Positions 47,016 to 55,902 of a DNA stretch of 64,000 bases are shown piece by piece. Position 1 is the first letter of the stretch; every line of letters begins with the position of its first letter. The position numbers and the translations under genes are program-made. Source of the DNA: Acidimicrobium ferrooxidans (GTDB lineage Bacteria > Actinomycetota > Geothermincolia > Fen-727 > Anoxymicrobiaceae); NCBI GenBank assembly GCA_020723485.1, contig DYIU01000004.1, forward strand, positions 234,448-298,447, written 5' to 3'. The notes under the pieces are model-generated. The model saw only the letters and a list, made by a program, of their open reading frames with translations, was not told the origin of the DNA and searched no databases.

Positions 47016-47555
47016 ATGCCCGAAGCCACGATGGAGATCCAGGAGTACCTCGAGACATACGTCCCGGAGCTGGTGGGCGGCTACCTGGCGGAGAAGCCCG
47101 TACCGGGCATGGAGGGCACCGTCTTCACCGTCGAGGTGACCGTCAAGGGCGATAAGTCGCTCGTGTTCGGCATCACCATCGAGGACGCGTGCAAGATCAA
47201 GTTGCACCCCGGCGGCGTCGAGAACCCGATGGTGTCCGTGACGATCCCCGAGGACCTGATGCGCAACATCACCAGGCAGGTCTCGGCCTTTACCGGCCGG
47301 AAGATGTACGACGGGGCGAGCGGCGCCAAGGGCTCCCTTGACATAGAGATGTCGATGCCGGGAGACTGGGTGATGCCGTTGAACATCACCTTCAACGGGG
47401 CAGCGGAGCCGAAGGCGACGATAAGGGGAGACGCCGAGACTCTCACCAGGGTGATGACGGGCGAGCTCAACGGGCCTCAGACCTTCATCGAGGGCAAGAT
47501 AAAGATGGACGGCGACATGATGTTCCTGATGTCGCTCTCCAGCATGCTTTTCTGA
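47016..47555 (+). CDS. SCP2 sterol-carrier-like lipid-binding protein
   Basis: The 179-aa product from the ATG at 47016 (after AAGGAGG) fits the SCP2 fold: an N-terminal helix, strands including GTVFTVEVTVKGDKSLVFG, and a C-terminal amphipathic helix (TFIEGKIKMDGDMMFLMSLSS) that covers the lipid tunnel. Bacterial SCP2 proteins bind acyl-CoA or other lipids. It is co-directional with the acyl-CoA synthetase and probably controlled by the TetR operator upstream. Confidence 0.8.
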   Translation: MPEATMEIQEYLETYVPELVGGYLAEKPVPGMEGTVFTVEVTVKGDKSLVFGITIEDACKIKLHPGGVENPMVSVTIPEDLMRNITRQVSAFTGRKMYDGASGAKGSLDIEMSMPGDWVMPLNITFNGAAEPKATIRGDAETLTRVMTGELNGPQTFIEGKIKMDGDMMFLMSLSSMLF

Positions 47556-47609
47556 GAACGTCCGTATAGTCGCCATATGACGTCGCTTACTAGCACCGGA
47601 GGGTGTCGT

Positions 47610-49451
47610 ATGGAGTACCCGTGGTTCGGCGTATACAAGACATGCGGAATCCCGTTCTCGATGGAGCCGTATCCCGACGAGCCCTCACACTGGTTCGTAG
47701 ACCGCGCGGCACGGGAGTTCCCGAAGATGGGATGCGTCCAGCTGGGGCTGGACCTCTCCTACCGGGAGATCAAGGAGCTGGCTGACAGGCTCGCGAACGC
47801 GCTGGCCGGGATGGGGATACGCAAGGGGGACCGCGTTGCTACGCTCCTGCCCACCTCCATCCAGTTCGTGCTCGCGGATACTGCGATATCAAAGGCGGGC
47901 GCCGTGCACGTGCCGTGCAGCTTCCTCGAATCGGTCGAGAACCTGGCCCGCAAGTTCGCCGAGAGCACCCCGGGGGCCATCATATGCCTGGACGAGCATC
48001 TGGGCGTCGCCGGCCAGCTCATGGAGCACATGGAGAGCGGGAACATAATCGCGAGCAACCTCTACGACTTCTCCTCAAGGCCGCCTCGCAGAAATCGCCT
48101 CGAGGGTGCAGCCCAGATGGTCGACCTCATAGAACAGGCAGGCCCGAGCGCGCCTGTGGTGAGCTTCGAGCCGGCGCGCGACCTGGAGACACTGCTCTTC
48201 ACCGGGGGCACCACCGGGGTCGCCAAGGGGTGCATGCTCACACACCGCAACGTTGTGGCCAACGCCGTCCAGAACCCGGTGGTTTTCGGCCCGGCCGGCA
48301 ACACCTTCAGGGGCAACATGTCCGTGATGATGGGCAACCCGTTCTTCCACTCCTACGGTCACTCGATGTTCCACACCATGTCGCAGATGTGCTTCAACCT
48401 GCTGCTCCTGCCGGACCCCAGGGACTACAAGATGATGCTCTCGATGGTCCGTGAGTATCACCCTGTCCTGCAGGTAGGCGTGCCCACGCAGTTCATGAAC
48501 CTCCTGGACGAGGACACGAAGAAAGCGCGTGTGATCGGCGTCTCCGGGTCGGCGCCCCTGCGGCCGAACACCCAGGAATCCTTCGAGGAGCAGGGCGCGG
48601 GGGTCGTCACCGAAGGCTACGGCCTCTCCGAGCTCACGGCCGTCTCCCATTTCAACGTCTCGGCGCTCATCCGCCTGATGGGCGGGCGCAAGATGCTGAG
48701 GCTACTGAACGCCACGATATTCGGAAAGCTCGGGACACCGGTCCAGAGGACGTTCGCGAAGGTCATCGGCCCGAAGCGGTTCGGCCAGCTCTTCATGGGC
48801 ATCGTGGACGTCTTCTCGAAGGTGACCAGGCGGCTGGCCGGGGTGAAGAGTGAGGAGAGGCGCGCGACAATCGGCATACCTCTTCCCGATACCGAGGTGC
48901 GCGTCCTCGACGTAAAGACCGGTGAGCCTGTCGAGCTCGAGAAGCTCGCAAGGGACGACCTGTCCGGGGAGCTCATAATCCGCGGCCCGCAGACCATGCT
49001 GGGATACTGGCCCGACGCGGGCAAGGGGCTCGACGAGGAGGGCTTCGTCCACACCGGGGACGTGGTGAAGATGGACGCGAGCGGGTACTTCTCCGTAGTC
49101 GACCGGACCAAGGACATGGTCATCGTGTCCGGCTTCAAGGTCTACACGCGTGAGATAGACGACATGCTCCACGAGCACCCCGCCACCGAGATGGCCGCGA
49201 CTATCGGCATCCCGGACCCGTCGAAGCCCGGGAGCGAGCAGGTGGTCGTCTTCATCCAGCTGACGGAGGATTCCCTCGGCAAGGTGACGGAGGACGACTA
49301 CGTGGAGTTCATCAGGAACAAGGTCGCGAAGTACGCCGTCCCGCGCGCGGTGATATTCCTGGACGAGATGCCCGTGACCGAGGTGTTCAAGATAAAGAAG
49401 AACGAGCTCCGCGAGATAGCACAGGAACGCCTGGCGGTGACCCAGGCTTAG
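47610..49451 (+). CDS. Long-chain acyl-CoA synthetase-like AMP-binding enzyme
   Basis: This 613-aa protein has the adenylate-forming motifs LLFTGGTTGVAKGC (P-loop), TEGYGLSE, HTGDVVKMDASGYFSVVDR and SGFKVYTREID, with the catalytic Lys in KIKKNELRE near the end. It activates a carboxylic acid to its CoA thioester, most likely a fatty acid. ATG at 47610 after CCGGAGGG. It is 54 nt downstream of the SCP2 gene and convergent with the GMC oxidoreductase. Confidence 0.92.
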   Translation: MEYPWFGVYKTCGIPFSMEPYPDEPSHWFVDRAAREFPKMGCVQLGLDLSYREIKELADRLANALAGMGIRKGDRVATLLPTSIQFVLADTAISKAGAVHVPCSFLESVENLARKFAESTPGAIICLDEHLGVAGQLMEHMESGNIIASNLYDFSSRPPRRNRLEGAAQMVDLIEQAGPSAPVVSFEPARDLETLLFTGGTTGVAKGCMLTHRNVVANAVQNPVVFGPAGNTFRGNMSVMMGNPFFHSYGHSMFHTMSQMCFNLLLLPDPRDYKMMLSMVREYHPVLQVGVPTQFMNLLDEDTKKARVIGVSGSAPLRPNTQESFEEQGAGVVTEGYGLSELTAVSHFNVSALIRLMGGRKMLRLLNATIFGKLGTPVQRTFAKVIGPKRFGQLFMGIVDVFSKVTRRLAGVKSEERRATIGIPLPDTEVRVLDVKTGEPVELEKLARDDLSGELIIRGPQTMLGYWPDAGKGLDEEGFVHTGDVVKMDASGYFSVVDRTKDMVIVSGFKVYTREIDDMLHEHPATEMAATIGIPDPSKPGSEQVVVFIQLTEDSLGKVTEDDYVEFIRNKVAKYAVPRAVIFLDEMPVTEVFKIKKNELREIAQERLAVTQA

Positions 49452-49460
49452 CCGGGCGCC

Positions 49461-51053
49461 TCAGGCCGCGGCCGTGCCGGAGCCGGCCTGCTCGTCGTCC
49501 TCGGGAACCGAGTCGCGCTCCCCGTCCCCGCTCAACCTCTCGTCGACGAAGCCCGCGCAGCGCACCGAGAGCGCCATGATGGTGAGCTGCGGGTTCACCC
49601 CGAGCGAGGTCGGGAAGATGCTCCCGTCGCAGATGAAGAGGTTCCTCACGTCCCAGGTCTCCCCGGTGTGTTTCGCCACGGACCACTCCGGGTCGCCGCC
49701 CATGCGGCAGGTGCCCATCGGGTGCCAGCCGGTCATCGCGAAGTACTGCCTAGCATTAATGCGGGCGTTCTTCAGCCGGTTCAGGTCCCTGGCGCTCGAG
49801 ATCCTGCTGTGGCCCGCGATCATCGTGTAGACGCTCTTCGCCCCCGCGGCGAACGCTATCTCGGCCGCGACGACGTTGCCGAGCGTCATGCGCTTCAGGT
49901 CCTCCCCGCCTATCTGGTACATGAGCGCGCTGCGCCTCCCGGGACGCGGGATTATGCGGCCGCTCGACGAGTCCTTGATCATGATGCCGAACAGGCCGGT
50001 ATACGGGTACTGTGACATTATCGCCGCGTGCTCCCTGGAGGCGTGCGGGATGGACATCGAGAGCATGTCCGGTGGGAGGACGGTGGTCTCGAGGCTTATG
50101 CCCTGGTTGAGGAAATCGTGTACCCACGCGCTCTGCGAGATGCCCCTGTGGGGATCTATCCTCTCCTCGAAGACCGGCACCACCTGCGTACACGGGTGCA
50201 CGCGGTAGTTCCTGCCGACCTGTCCGCTCGAGTTCGCCAGCCGGCTGCGCGCGAGCACCAGGGGCGTCCCGAGCGTCCCGCAGGCCAACACGACTGCCTT
50301 AGCGCGCACCGTGACGCGCGGGCCCTTCTCCCCCGTGTCGTGTTTCACGAACCTGCCCGTCACGCCGGTCGCTCGCCCGTCGTCCACCAGGACCCTCTCG
50401 ACGGCGCAGTCCGCGAAGACCTCGGCCCCTTTCTTCACGGCCTCGGGTATATAGGAGACGTTGGTGCTCTGCTTGGCGCCCGTGGGACAGCCGAAACAGC
50501 AGACCCCGTAGCCCTCGCAGTCCTTCGCGTTCCGCGGCAGGTACTCGCCCTTGAATCCCAGACGCTTCGAACCCTCCAGGAACTTGGCTGCGTTGAGCCC
50601 GGCTACCTCGGGGTCGGGCTTGGAGACGTACAGGAACTCCTCGACGGCGCTGTAGTAGAGGTTGAGCTCGTCGCGGGAGAGGTCGCGAAGGCCGTAGCCT
50701 GTCCGCCACTCGGCGAGCACGTGGGGCGGCATCCGGAGAGCCGTCCCCTGGTTGATGGTGGTGGTGCCCCCTATTGTCTTTCCGACGGGGCATAGCGTGA
50801 TGGGCATGCCGAGGGCGAACGTGAGGCCCCCGTCCCTGTACATCTTGAGGACGGCCTCGCGGCAGTTGAATCGGAATGATTCCGTCGGGAAGTACCCACC
50901 CTCCTCGAGGACCGTGACCGAATACCCCTCGGCGCTCAGCTCGTAGGCGAGCGGCGCGCCGCCGGCGCCCGAGCCAACCACCACGACGTCAGACTCGAGC
51001 TCTACTTCTCCTGACTTTGCGAGGAGCCCGAGACTCTCCCAGGTATGCAGCAT
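49461..51053 (-). CDS. GMC-family FAD oxidoreductase, long-chain alcohol oxidase-like
   Basis: This 530-aa protein has an FAD-binding GSGAGGAP at residues 27-34, a cysteine cluster CCFGCPTGAK at 185-194 and the C-terminal GWHPMGTCRMGG catalytic His region of GMC oxidoreductases. The cysteine-rich segment occurs in the fatty-alcohol-oxidase subgroup. It lies next to acyl-CoA synthetase and SCP2 genes, consistent with oxidising a lipid alcohol. An acidic 20-residue C-terminal tail is variable. The upstream 172-aa gene, 31 nt away, is probably its partner. Confidence 0.85.
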   Translation of the reverse strand: MLHTWESLGLLAKSGEVELESDVVVVGSGAGGAPLAYELSAEGYSVTVLEEGGYFPTESFRFNCREAVLKMYRDGGLTFALGMPITLCPVGKTIGGTTTINQGTALRMPPHVLAEWRTGYGLRDLSRDELNLYYSAVEEFLYVSKPDPEVAGLNAAKFLEGSKRLGFKGEYLPRNAKDCEGYGVCCFGCPTGAKQSTNVSYIPEAVKKGAEVFADCAVERVLVDDGRATGVTGRFVKHDTGEKGPRVTVRAKAVVLACGTLGTPLVLARSRLANSSGQVGRNYRVHPCTQVVPVFEERIDPHRGISQSAWVHDFLNQGISLETTVLPPDMLSMSIPHASREHAAIMSQYPYTGLFGIMIKDSSSGRIIPRPGRRSALMYQIGGEDLKRMTLGNVVAAEIAFAAGAKSVYTMIAGHSRISSARDLNRLKNARINARQYFAMTGWHPMGTCRMGGDPEWSVAKHTGETWDVRNLFICDGSIFPTSLGVNPQLTIMALSVRCAGFVDERLSGDGERDSVPEDDEQAGSGTAAA

Positions 51054-51084
51054 CTACCCGCCTCTCTTACGATTATCGCGCTGT

Positions 51085-51603
51085 CTATAGACCACGTGTC
51101 ACCTGGTGTTTCAATGCGTCCTCTATGAGCAGGCACCTGTCATAACCGAGCTCCCGGCAAACATCGTCGGTGTTGTAGTAAGCGACCTTCAAGGGCAACC
51201 CCACTATGACGCCTGCGCCGCGGAGCAGGAACAACCGGCTGTTGAAGGCCCGCGACAGCACTTTCGCCTGGGAGTCGGGATCGAGTGATTTGAGCAGCCT
51301 CCCCTTAGTAAGGACGGCAAGCAGGTTCAGGGTGATGATGCCTGATACGACCGTGAGGAACGCTTCGAGAGGGCCGCCGCATATCATCTCGGATGCGCCG
51401 TCGGCCGCGGCCCTGGAGTCGACCTCGGGTAGTCCCCCCGACTCGCCCACGAGGGCCGGGGCAATGGGCCTGAGGAGCCAGGCGAGGAAGCGCTGCCTGA
51501 TGCCGTGGGAACGCCCCGCTTCGTCGGTCGGCGCCCCCGCAGCCGCGTCGTCTTCGCCGGACGATCTCCTGGAACTCGGCCAGAGCCGGAACTTCGCCCT
51601 CAT
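51085..51603 (-). CDS. Small protein upstream of the GMC oxidoreductase
   Basis: This 172-aa protein is not a clear family member. It has a basic N-terminus, one hydrophobic segment (residues ~80-98, LEAFLTVVSGIITLNLLAVL) and a C-terminal block RLFLLRGAGVIVGLPLKVAYYN. Small subunits of this kind (gluconate-dehydrogenase subunit 3 or the N-terminal part of fatty-alcohol oxidases) often precede GMC enzymes, so it may be a helper subunit or membrane anchor. ATG after GGGAG. Confidence 0.6.
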   Translation of the reverse strand: MRAKFRLWPSSRRSSGEDDAAAGAPTDEAGRSHGIRQRFLAWLLRPIAPALVGESGGLPEVDSRAAADGASEMICGGPLEAFLTVVSGIITLNLLAVLTKGRLLKSLDPDSQAKVLSRAFNSRLFLLRGAGVIVGLPLKVAYYNTDDVCRELGYDRCLLIEDALKHQVTRGL

Positions 51604-51683
51604 CGCCAGTCAGTCTCCCTTCACCCTCTTATCCCTGACCACGGGATATCGGCAGGGACCACCTCGCCAGATTCCTCTCATCA

Positions 51684-51711
51684 AGGATAGCACCGCTCGG
51701 GGAAGTTTCAA
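51684..51711 (-). promoter_or_regulatory. Promoter of the GMC oxidoreductase operon
   Basis: On the minus strand TTGAAA (51711-51706) and TATCCT (51689-51684) are 16 nt apart, and a TGC directly before TATCCT makes an extended -10. It lies about 80 nt before the 172-aa gene. Confidence 0.55.
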
Positions 51712-51787
51712 ACAGTGTTAGAAAAAGCATTAAGTGAGAGTCACCTGGTCAAACCCGTACACTCGGACCTTCTGACTGGTGAGAAGG

Positions 51788-52144
51788 TCAGCCGAGTATC
51801 ACCGCCTTCTGCGCTGAGAACTCCTCCTCAGTGAGGATTCCCTGGGCCTTCAGTTGTCCGAGCCGCTCCAGTTGAGCCAGCTTATCGTCGATTGCATTCT
51901 CTTGCGGCGCTCGGGCTTGAGGCGGTGGCGGAACGACCATGCCGATGTTGGGAGTACCTGGCGGTATCTGCTGTGGCACGACCATGCGCCCGGGAGGGGG
52001 CTGCTGCGCGTAGACCTGCTGCCCCGCCTGCTCGTAGGCCGCGACGTTCCTCTGCGCCTGCCGTCGGTTGACCGCGTTTGCTGTCGCCGTCGCCGTGCCA
52101 GCTACCACGGCGGTCCTGGCCATCCCCCTCAGAAGTCCTGGCAT
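51788..52144 (-). CDS. SHOCT-domain protein
   Basis: This 118-aa protein ends in a SHOCT domain (KLAQLERLGQLKAQGILTEEEFSAQK, shown here in two parts as KLAQLERLGQL and GILTEEEFSAQK), preceded by a Pro/Gln-rich linker and an Ala/Thr-rich N-terminus. SHOCT domains are short oligomerisation modules of unknown function. It is a single gene between the GMC operon and tRNA-Val. A GACCTTCT/AGAAGGTC hairpin (51766-51789) overlaps its stop. Confidence 0.8.
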   Translation of the reverse strand: MPGLLRGMARTAVVAGTATATANAVNRRQAQRNVAAYEQAGQQVYAQQPPPGRMVVPQQIPPGTPNIGMVVPPPPQARAPQENAIDDKLAQLERLGQLKAQGILTEEEFSAQKAVILG

Positions 52145-52193
52145 TCCGAAAACCCCCTACCGGCTTCCTTCCAGTTCGCTGGGGCCGAGTGAT

Positions 52194-52268
52194 TGGTGGG
52201 CGTTACTGGATTTGAACCAGTGACCTCCAGTTTGTAAGACTGGCGCTCTCCCGCTGAGCTAAACGCCC
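52194..52268 (-). tRNA. tRNA-Val (UAC anticodon)
   Basis: The 75-nt gene folds fully: acceptor GGGCGTT/AACGCCC, D-arm GCTC-AGCGGGA-GAGC, anticodon stem CCAGT/ACTGG with loop CTTACAA (anticodon TAC), and T-arm ACTGG-TTCAAAT-CCAGT. CCA is encoded at the 3' end. Confidence 0.97.
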
Positions 52269-52362
52269 TCAAAGCCGCCTTGGAGCAAGGCGCGCAGGAT
52301 TATGTTAGGCGAAAGGCCCATGTCTAACAAGGTGATGATATGTCGCGACGAAAACGCCGGTC

Positions 52363-52542
52363 TTACTTCTTGAGCATCGGGGTGCGTTCGCTCTCTATGA
52401 CTGCTTCGAACGCCTGCGAATACGACTTCAGGAGCACGGTGAAATCCGGCTTGTCGCCCGGCAGAAGAAAACCGGTGTTGGCGCCGAGCTTCACCAGCTC
52501 GAGAGCGACCTCGCGGCGGTCCATTTCCGGCCTTCGGTCCAC
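52363..52542 (-). CDS. Small hypothetical protein
   Basis: This 59-aa ORF (GTG at 52542, seven bases after AAGGAGG; ATG at 52548 is too close to it) encodes a mixed acidic/helical peptide with EVALELVKLGANTGFLLPGD. No family is recognised. The good ribosome binding site supports expression. It is divergent from the glycyl radical enzyme gene. Confidence 0.5.
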   Translation of the reverse strand: MDRRPEMDRREVALELVKLGANTGFLLPGDKPDFTVLLKSYSQAFEAVIESERTPMLKK

Positions 52543-52668
52543 GTCCATTCCTCCTTCATCCCCTCTTTTCCACGCCCTTCCAGACGCTGGACTCGGGTTG
52601 GCATCAGTCCTTCGTCATCTTTTATACGACCCGGGCCCCGTAAACCCTGTCATTCCCGCGCGTGTCAT

Positions 52669-52696
52669 TTGCAAATCCGCCGCTCTGGGATACCCT
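52669..52696 (+). promoter_or_regulatory. Candidate promoter of the glycyl radical enzyme gene
   Basis: TTGCAA (52669-52674) and TACCCT (52691-52696) are 16 nt apart and lie about 70 nt before the ATG. Confidence 0.45.
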
Positions 52697-52767
52697 ATAC
52701 CCAGGCTGCGCCGTCCGGCTGGAGGGCGGAAAGGCGGGGCCGGCTTCGACCGTTGATGGGAGGGCGA

Positions 52768-55092
52768 ATGGACCGCATCGAGACCATCAGGCAGGACCTC
52801 ATCGGCACCCAGATCCACCTCTGCCCCGAGCGGGCGTACCTCATCACCGAGTTCTTCCGCGAGCACGACGACCCGACGGAGCCCCTGCCGGTGCGGAAAG
52901 CCAGGGCGCTCGAGTACATGCTCGCCAACAAGGAGGTAGCTATCTTCGACGGCGAGCGGATAGTGGGCAACGCGGGGACGCGCAGGAAGGTCTGCCTGAT
53001 GCAGCCGGAGCTCGCGAGCGCCTTCATGTCGCAGGAGATACTGTGGATGGACAGGCGGAAGAACAATCCGTTCCAGATTTCGTGGCGAGACCGCCTCAAG
53101 CTGGTGACCCGCGTGCTGCCCTACTGGCTGCGCAAGAGCATGCCGGCGCGGATGTTCCCGAGCCTCGCCAGGCAGGCTGCCTACATGATGCACCAGCTCA
53201 AGCCGGCCTACTACCTGATAAACGAGGCCGGCGGGATAGGCCACTTCCTCCCGGACTACGAGAAGATGATACGCATAGGCACCAGCGGGTACCGGAAGGA
53301 GCTCGAGCAGGGTTCCGGCCCGCTCCGGGAGGCCGGCCTCATCGTCTGCAAAGCGCTCGAGACCTGGGCTGACAGGCTCGCCGACAGGGCGGCGGTCATG
53401 GCCGCTGGAGAGCGGGACGAGGAGCGGAGGTCCGAGCTCGAGGAGATAGCCCGCATCTGCCGCAAGGTGCCTCGCGAGCCGGCGGACAGCTTCCACGAGG
53501 CCCTCCAATCGCTCTGGCTGACCCACATGGCGGTCATGCTGGAGAGCCTCAACTCGGCGGTCTCTTTCGGGAGGATCGACCAGTACCTCCACCCCTACTA
53601 CCAGAGAGACATCGACGAGGGCCGCTTGACGCGAGAAGAAGCCATCGAGCTACTGCTGCTGTTCAGCGCCAAGGCGACCGAGCACGTCCTGCTCCTCAGC
53701 CAGGCGATAACCCAGTACCACGGCGGGTATCTCGTGGTACAGGCGGCGATAGTGGGAGGAGAGGACGCGGACGGGAATGACGTGACGAACGAGCTCACCT
53801 ACACGATGCTCGACGTTATGGAGCGCCACCGCATGAGGGACCCGAACTACCAGGCGCGCGTCCACGCCGGCTCTCCGCCCGAGTACCTGAGGCGCGCACT
53901 GCAGGTCGCGAGGGAGGGAGGCGGCTCCCCGGCGCTTTTCAACGACGAGGCGGTGGTCCCGGCGCTGGTAGCCCACGGCATCCCGCTAGCCGACGCCCGC
54001 GGCTATGGCATCGTCGGCTGCGTCGAGCCTTCGATCCCCGGGAAGAGCTTCCTCTCCACGGACGCGGGGCTATTCAACCTCCCCATCTGCCTGGAGCTTG
54101 CCCTTAACCGCGGCCGGCGCTGGAATGGAAAGGTCAGGGTCGGAGCCCGCACCCCGGACCCGGCCTCCTTCAAGAGCATCGACGATGTGATCGAGGCGTT
54201 CCGCGCCCAGGTCGACCACCGGGTGGACCGCATGATAGATGACTTCCACATGGTCGAGAAGGGCAACATGGATTACCACCCCACCCCGCTGTCAAGCATG
54301 CTGGTGGAGGGCTGCATGGAGTCCGGCATGGACCTGACGCAGGGCGGAGCGGTCTACAACTCGAGCGGCATACAGGGGGTGGGGGTCGCTGACGTTGCCG
54401 ACTCCCTTGCGGCTCTTGACACCCTTGTGTTCAGGGAGAACAAGCTCTCAATGCCCCAGGTCGTGGAGGCTCTCCGCTCGGACTTCGCCGGACACGAGGC
54501 GGTGCGGAAGGCCCTCGAGCGGGCGCCCAAGTACGGAAACGACCTTCCCCTGCCGGACGGCTACGCGGACCTGGCCGTCCTTATCTGGCACGACTCGCTG
54601 GCCAGGCACAGGAGCCTGCGCGGCGGCGCCTACGTGCCGGGCTACTACTCAGTGACCTGCCACGTGGCGTTCGGCGCGCTCACGGGGGCACTCCCCTCCG
54701 GGCGCAGGGCAAGAGAGCCGTTCGCCTCGGGCGTGGGGGCCGCGTGTGGAGCGGACAGGGGCGGCCCCACCGCACTGCTCAACTCGGTCTCGTCGCTCGA
54801 CTCGAGCCGAATGGCGAACGGCAACGCGCTCAACCTTCGGTTCGATCCCGCGGACATCGAGGGCGAGAAAGGCCTGGACATCCTGGTCGGGCTCACCAGG
54901 GGCTTCTTCGAGCGCGGGGGAATGGAGATACAGCTGAACGTGCTGGACCCGGAGATGCTGGAGGACGCGCGCGCCAACCCCGGGAAGTACCCGGAGCTCG
55001 TGGTGCGGGTCGCCGGGTACTGCGCCTGCTTCGACGACCTGCCGGACGAGTCCAAGGCGGAGATCATAAAGAGGACCAGGCTCAAGGTCTGA
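52768..55092 (+). CDS. Glycyl radical enzyme of the PFL/dehydratase superfamily
   Basis: This 774-aa protein has the active-site Cys418 in GIVGCVEP, the form found in glycerol dehydratase- and C-N/C-C lyase-type glycyl radical enzymes and not in pyruvate formate-lyase. The radical Gly750 is in VRVAGYCACF, 24 residues from the C-terminus, and GGAVYNSSGIQGVGVADVADSL (in part GGAVYN...GVADVADSL) is the conserved loop. ATG at 52768 follows GGGAGGG. The substrate is unknown. No activating radical-SAM enzyme is near; the gene is alone between a small ORF and ssb. Such enzymes are oxygen-sensitive, so the host probably grows anaerobically. Confidence 0.85.
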   Translation: MDRIETIRQDLIGTQIHLCPERAYLITEFFREHDDPTEPLPVRKARALEYMLANKEVAIFDGERIVGNAGTRRKVCLMQPELASAFMSQEILWMDRRKNNPFQISWRDRLKLVTRVLPYWLRKSMPARMFPSLARQAAYMMHQLKPAYYLINEAGGIGHFLPDYEKMIRIGTSGYRKELEQGSGPLREAGLIVCKALETWADRLADRAAVMAAGERDEERRSELEEIARICRKVPREPADSFHEALQSLWLTHMAVMLESLNSAVSFGRIDQYLHPYYQRDIDEGRLTREEAIELLLLFSAKATEHVLLLSQAITQYHGGYLVVQAAIVGGEDADGNDVTNELTYTMLDVMERHRMRDPNYQARVHAGSPPEYLRRALQVAREGGGSPALFNDEAVVPALVAHGIPLADARGYGIVGCVEPSIPGKSFLSTDAGLFNLPICLELALNRGRRWNGKVRVGARTPDPASFKSIDDVIEAFRAQVDHRVDRMIDDFHMVEKGNMDYHPTPLSSMLVEGCMESGMDLTQGGAVYNSSGIQGVGVADVADSLAALDTLVFRENKLSMPQVVEALRSDFAGHEAVRKALERAPKYGNDLPLPDGYADLAVLIWHDSLARHRSLRGGAYVPGYYSVTCHVAFGALTGALPSGRRAREPFASGVGAACGADRGGPTALLNSVSSLDSSRMANGNALNLRFDPADIEGEKGLDILVGLTRGFFERGGMEIQLNVLDPEMLEDARANPGKYPELVVRVAGYCACFDDLPDESKAEIIKRTRLKV

Positions 55093-55100
55093 GGCGCCCT

Positions 55101-55355
55101 TCAGATTCCGCTGAAGAAGTCCTCGGGCTCGACGTGGTAGATCTTTGACAGGGCGAGTAGCTCGCGAGTGCCGGGGTGGGCTTTTCCGAGCTCCCAGTTC
55201 TTCAACGTGTTGTAGTGAACGCCAAGCCGTTTTGCCACCCAGTCGCGCTTGAGGCCCCTGTCGTCCCGCAGAGACTTCATCCTCGAGGCAAAGGCTCTGT
55301 CGTATTTCTTTACCTCTTCGTCCGGTACGTCTATCTTGCTCTCACTCTGTTTCAA
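55101..55355 (-). CDS. HTH (Xre-type) transcriptional regulator
   Basis: The 84-aa product from the TTG at 55355 (after GGAGG) has a helix-turn-helix in RDWVAKRLGVHYNTLKNWELGK, followed by a capping helix. An ATG at 55433 in the same frame would add 26 residues but has no ribosome binding site and would cover the ssb promoter. It is divergent from ssb, whose promoter lies just upstream, so it may control ssb and itself. It is close to and convergent with the glycyl radical enzyme gene. Confidence 0.7.
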   Translation of the reverse strand: MKQSESKIDVPDEEVKKYDRAFASRMKSLRDDRGLKRDWVAKRLGVHYNTLKNWELGKAHPGTRELLALSKIYHVEPEDFFSGI

Positions 55356-55360
55356 GGCGG

Positions 55361-55389
55361 TTGACACCTCCGAACCTTTGTGCTTAAAT
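55361..55389 (+). promoter_or_regulatory. Promoter of ssb
   Basis: TTGACA (55361-55366) and TTAAAT (55384-55389) are separated by 17 nt, placing transcription start about 115 nt before the ssb GTG. Confidence 0.55.
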
Positions 55390-55511
55390 AGACAACATTC
55401 TTGTCCCATAAGGGATATCACATAAAGCTTCATAATGATACCAATAGTTACTACGAGAAGTCAATATCGGTGTTCAACAACCGGGGCGCGCCCCGGGAGA
55501 AGGGAGGAGCG

Positions 55512-55859
55512 GTGTACGTCAACAGCGTCATGGTCGTGGGTAACCTGACGTCGGACCCCCGCATGGGAGAGGCCGACGGCAAGGTGGTCAACTTCCGCCT
55601 GGCGGTAAACCGCTGGCGGCGGCCCGGCCAGGACCCGGAGGAGGAGGTCAAGGAGCGTACCGAGTTCATCGACGTCGAGTGCTGGGGCTCGCAGGCCGAG
55701 AACGTTGCCTCTTCTCTTAAGCGCGGCGACAGGGCGATAGTGGCGGGCCAGCTCAAGCTCGACCAGTGGACGGACGAGAACGGGGACAACCACAGCCGCC
55801 TCCGGATAAAGGCCCTGGCGGTGGGCCACTCGCTCGAGTTCCAGGCCGTGGGCGCCTGA
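55512..55859 (+). CDS. ssb: Single-stranded DNA-binding protein, short form without acidic tail
   Basis: This 115-aa protein is an OB fold with NSVMVVGNLTSDPRM, VVNFRLAVNRW, TEFIDVECWG and GDRAIVAGQLKLDQWTDENG, a clear bacterial SSB. It ends right after the fold (FQAVGA) without the Gly/Pro linker and acidic DDDIPF-type tip that recruits repair proteins, so it is probably a second, specialised SSB. The GTG at 55512 follows GGGAGGAG. A 90-aa gene follows at 43 nt. Confidence 0.88.
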   Translation: MYVNSVMVVGNLTSDPRMGEADGKVVNFRLAVNRWRRPGQDPEEEVKERTEFIDVECWGSQAENVASSLKRGDRAIVAGQLKLDQWTDENGDNHSRLRIKALAVGHSLEFQAVGA

Positions 55860-55902
55860 GGTATTCCCCTGCGGCGCAGCCCGCCCTTCCGAAGGAGGAA
55901 AG

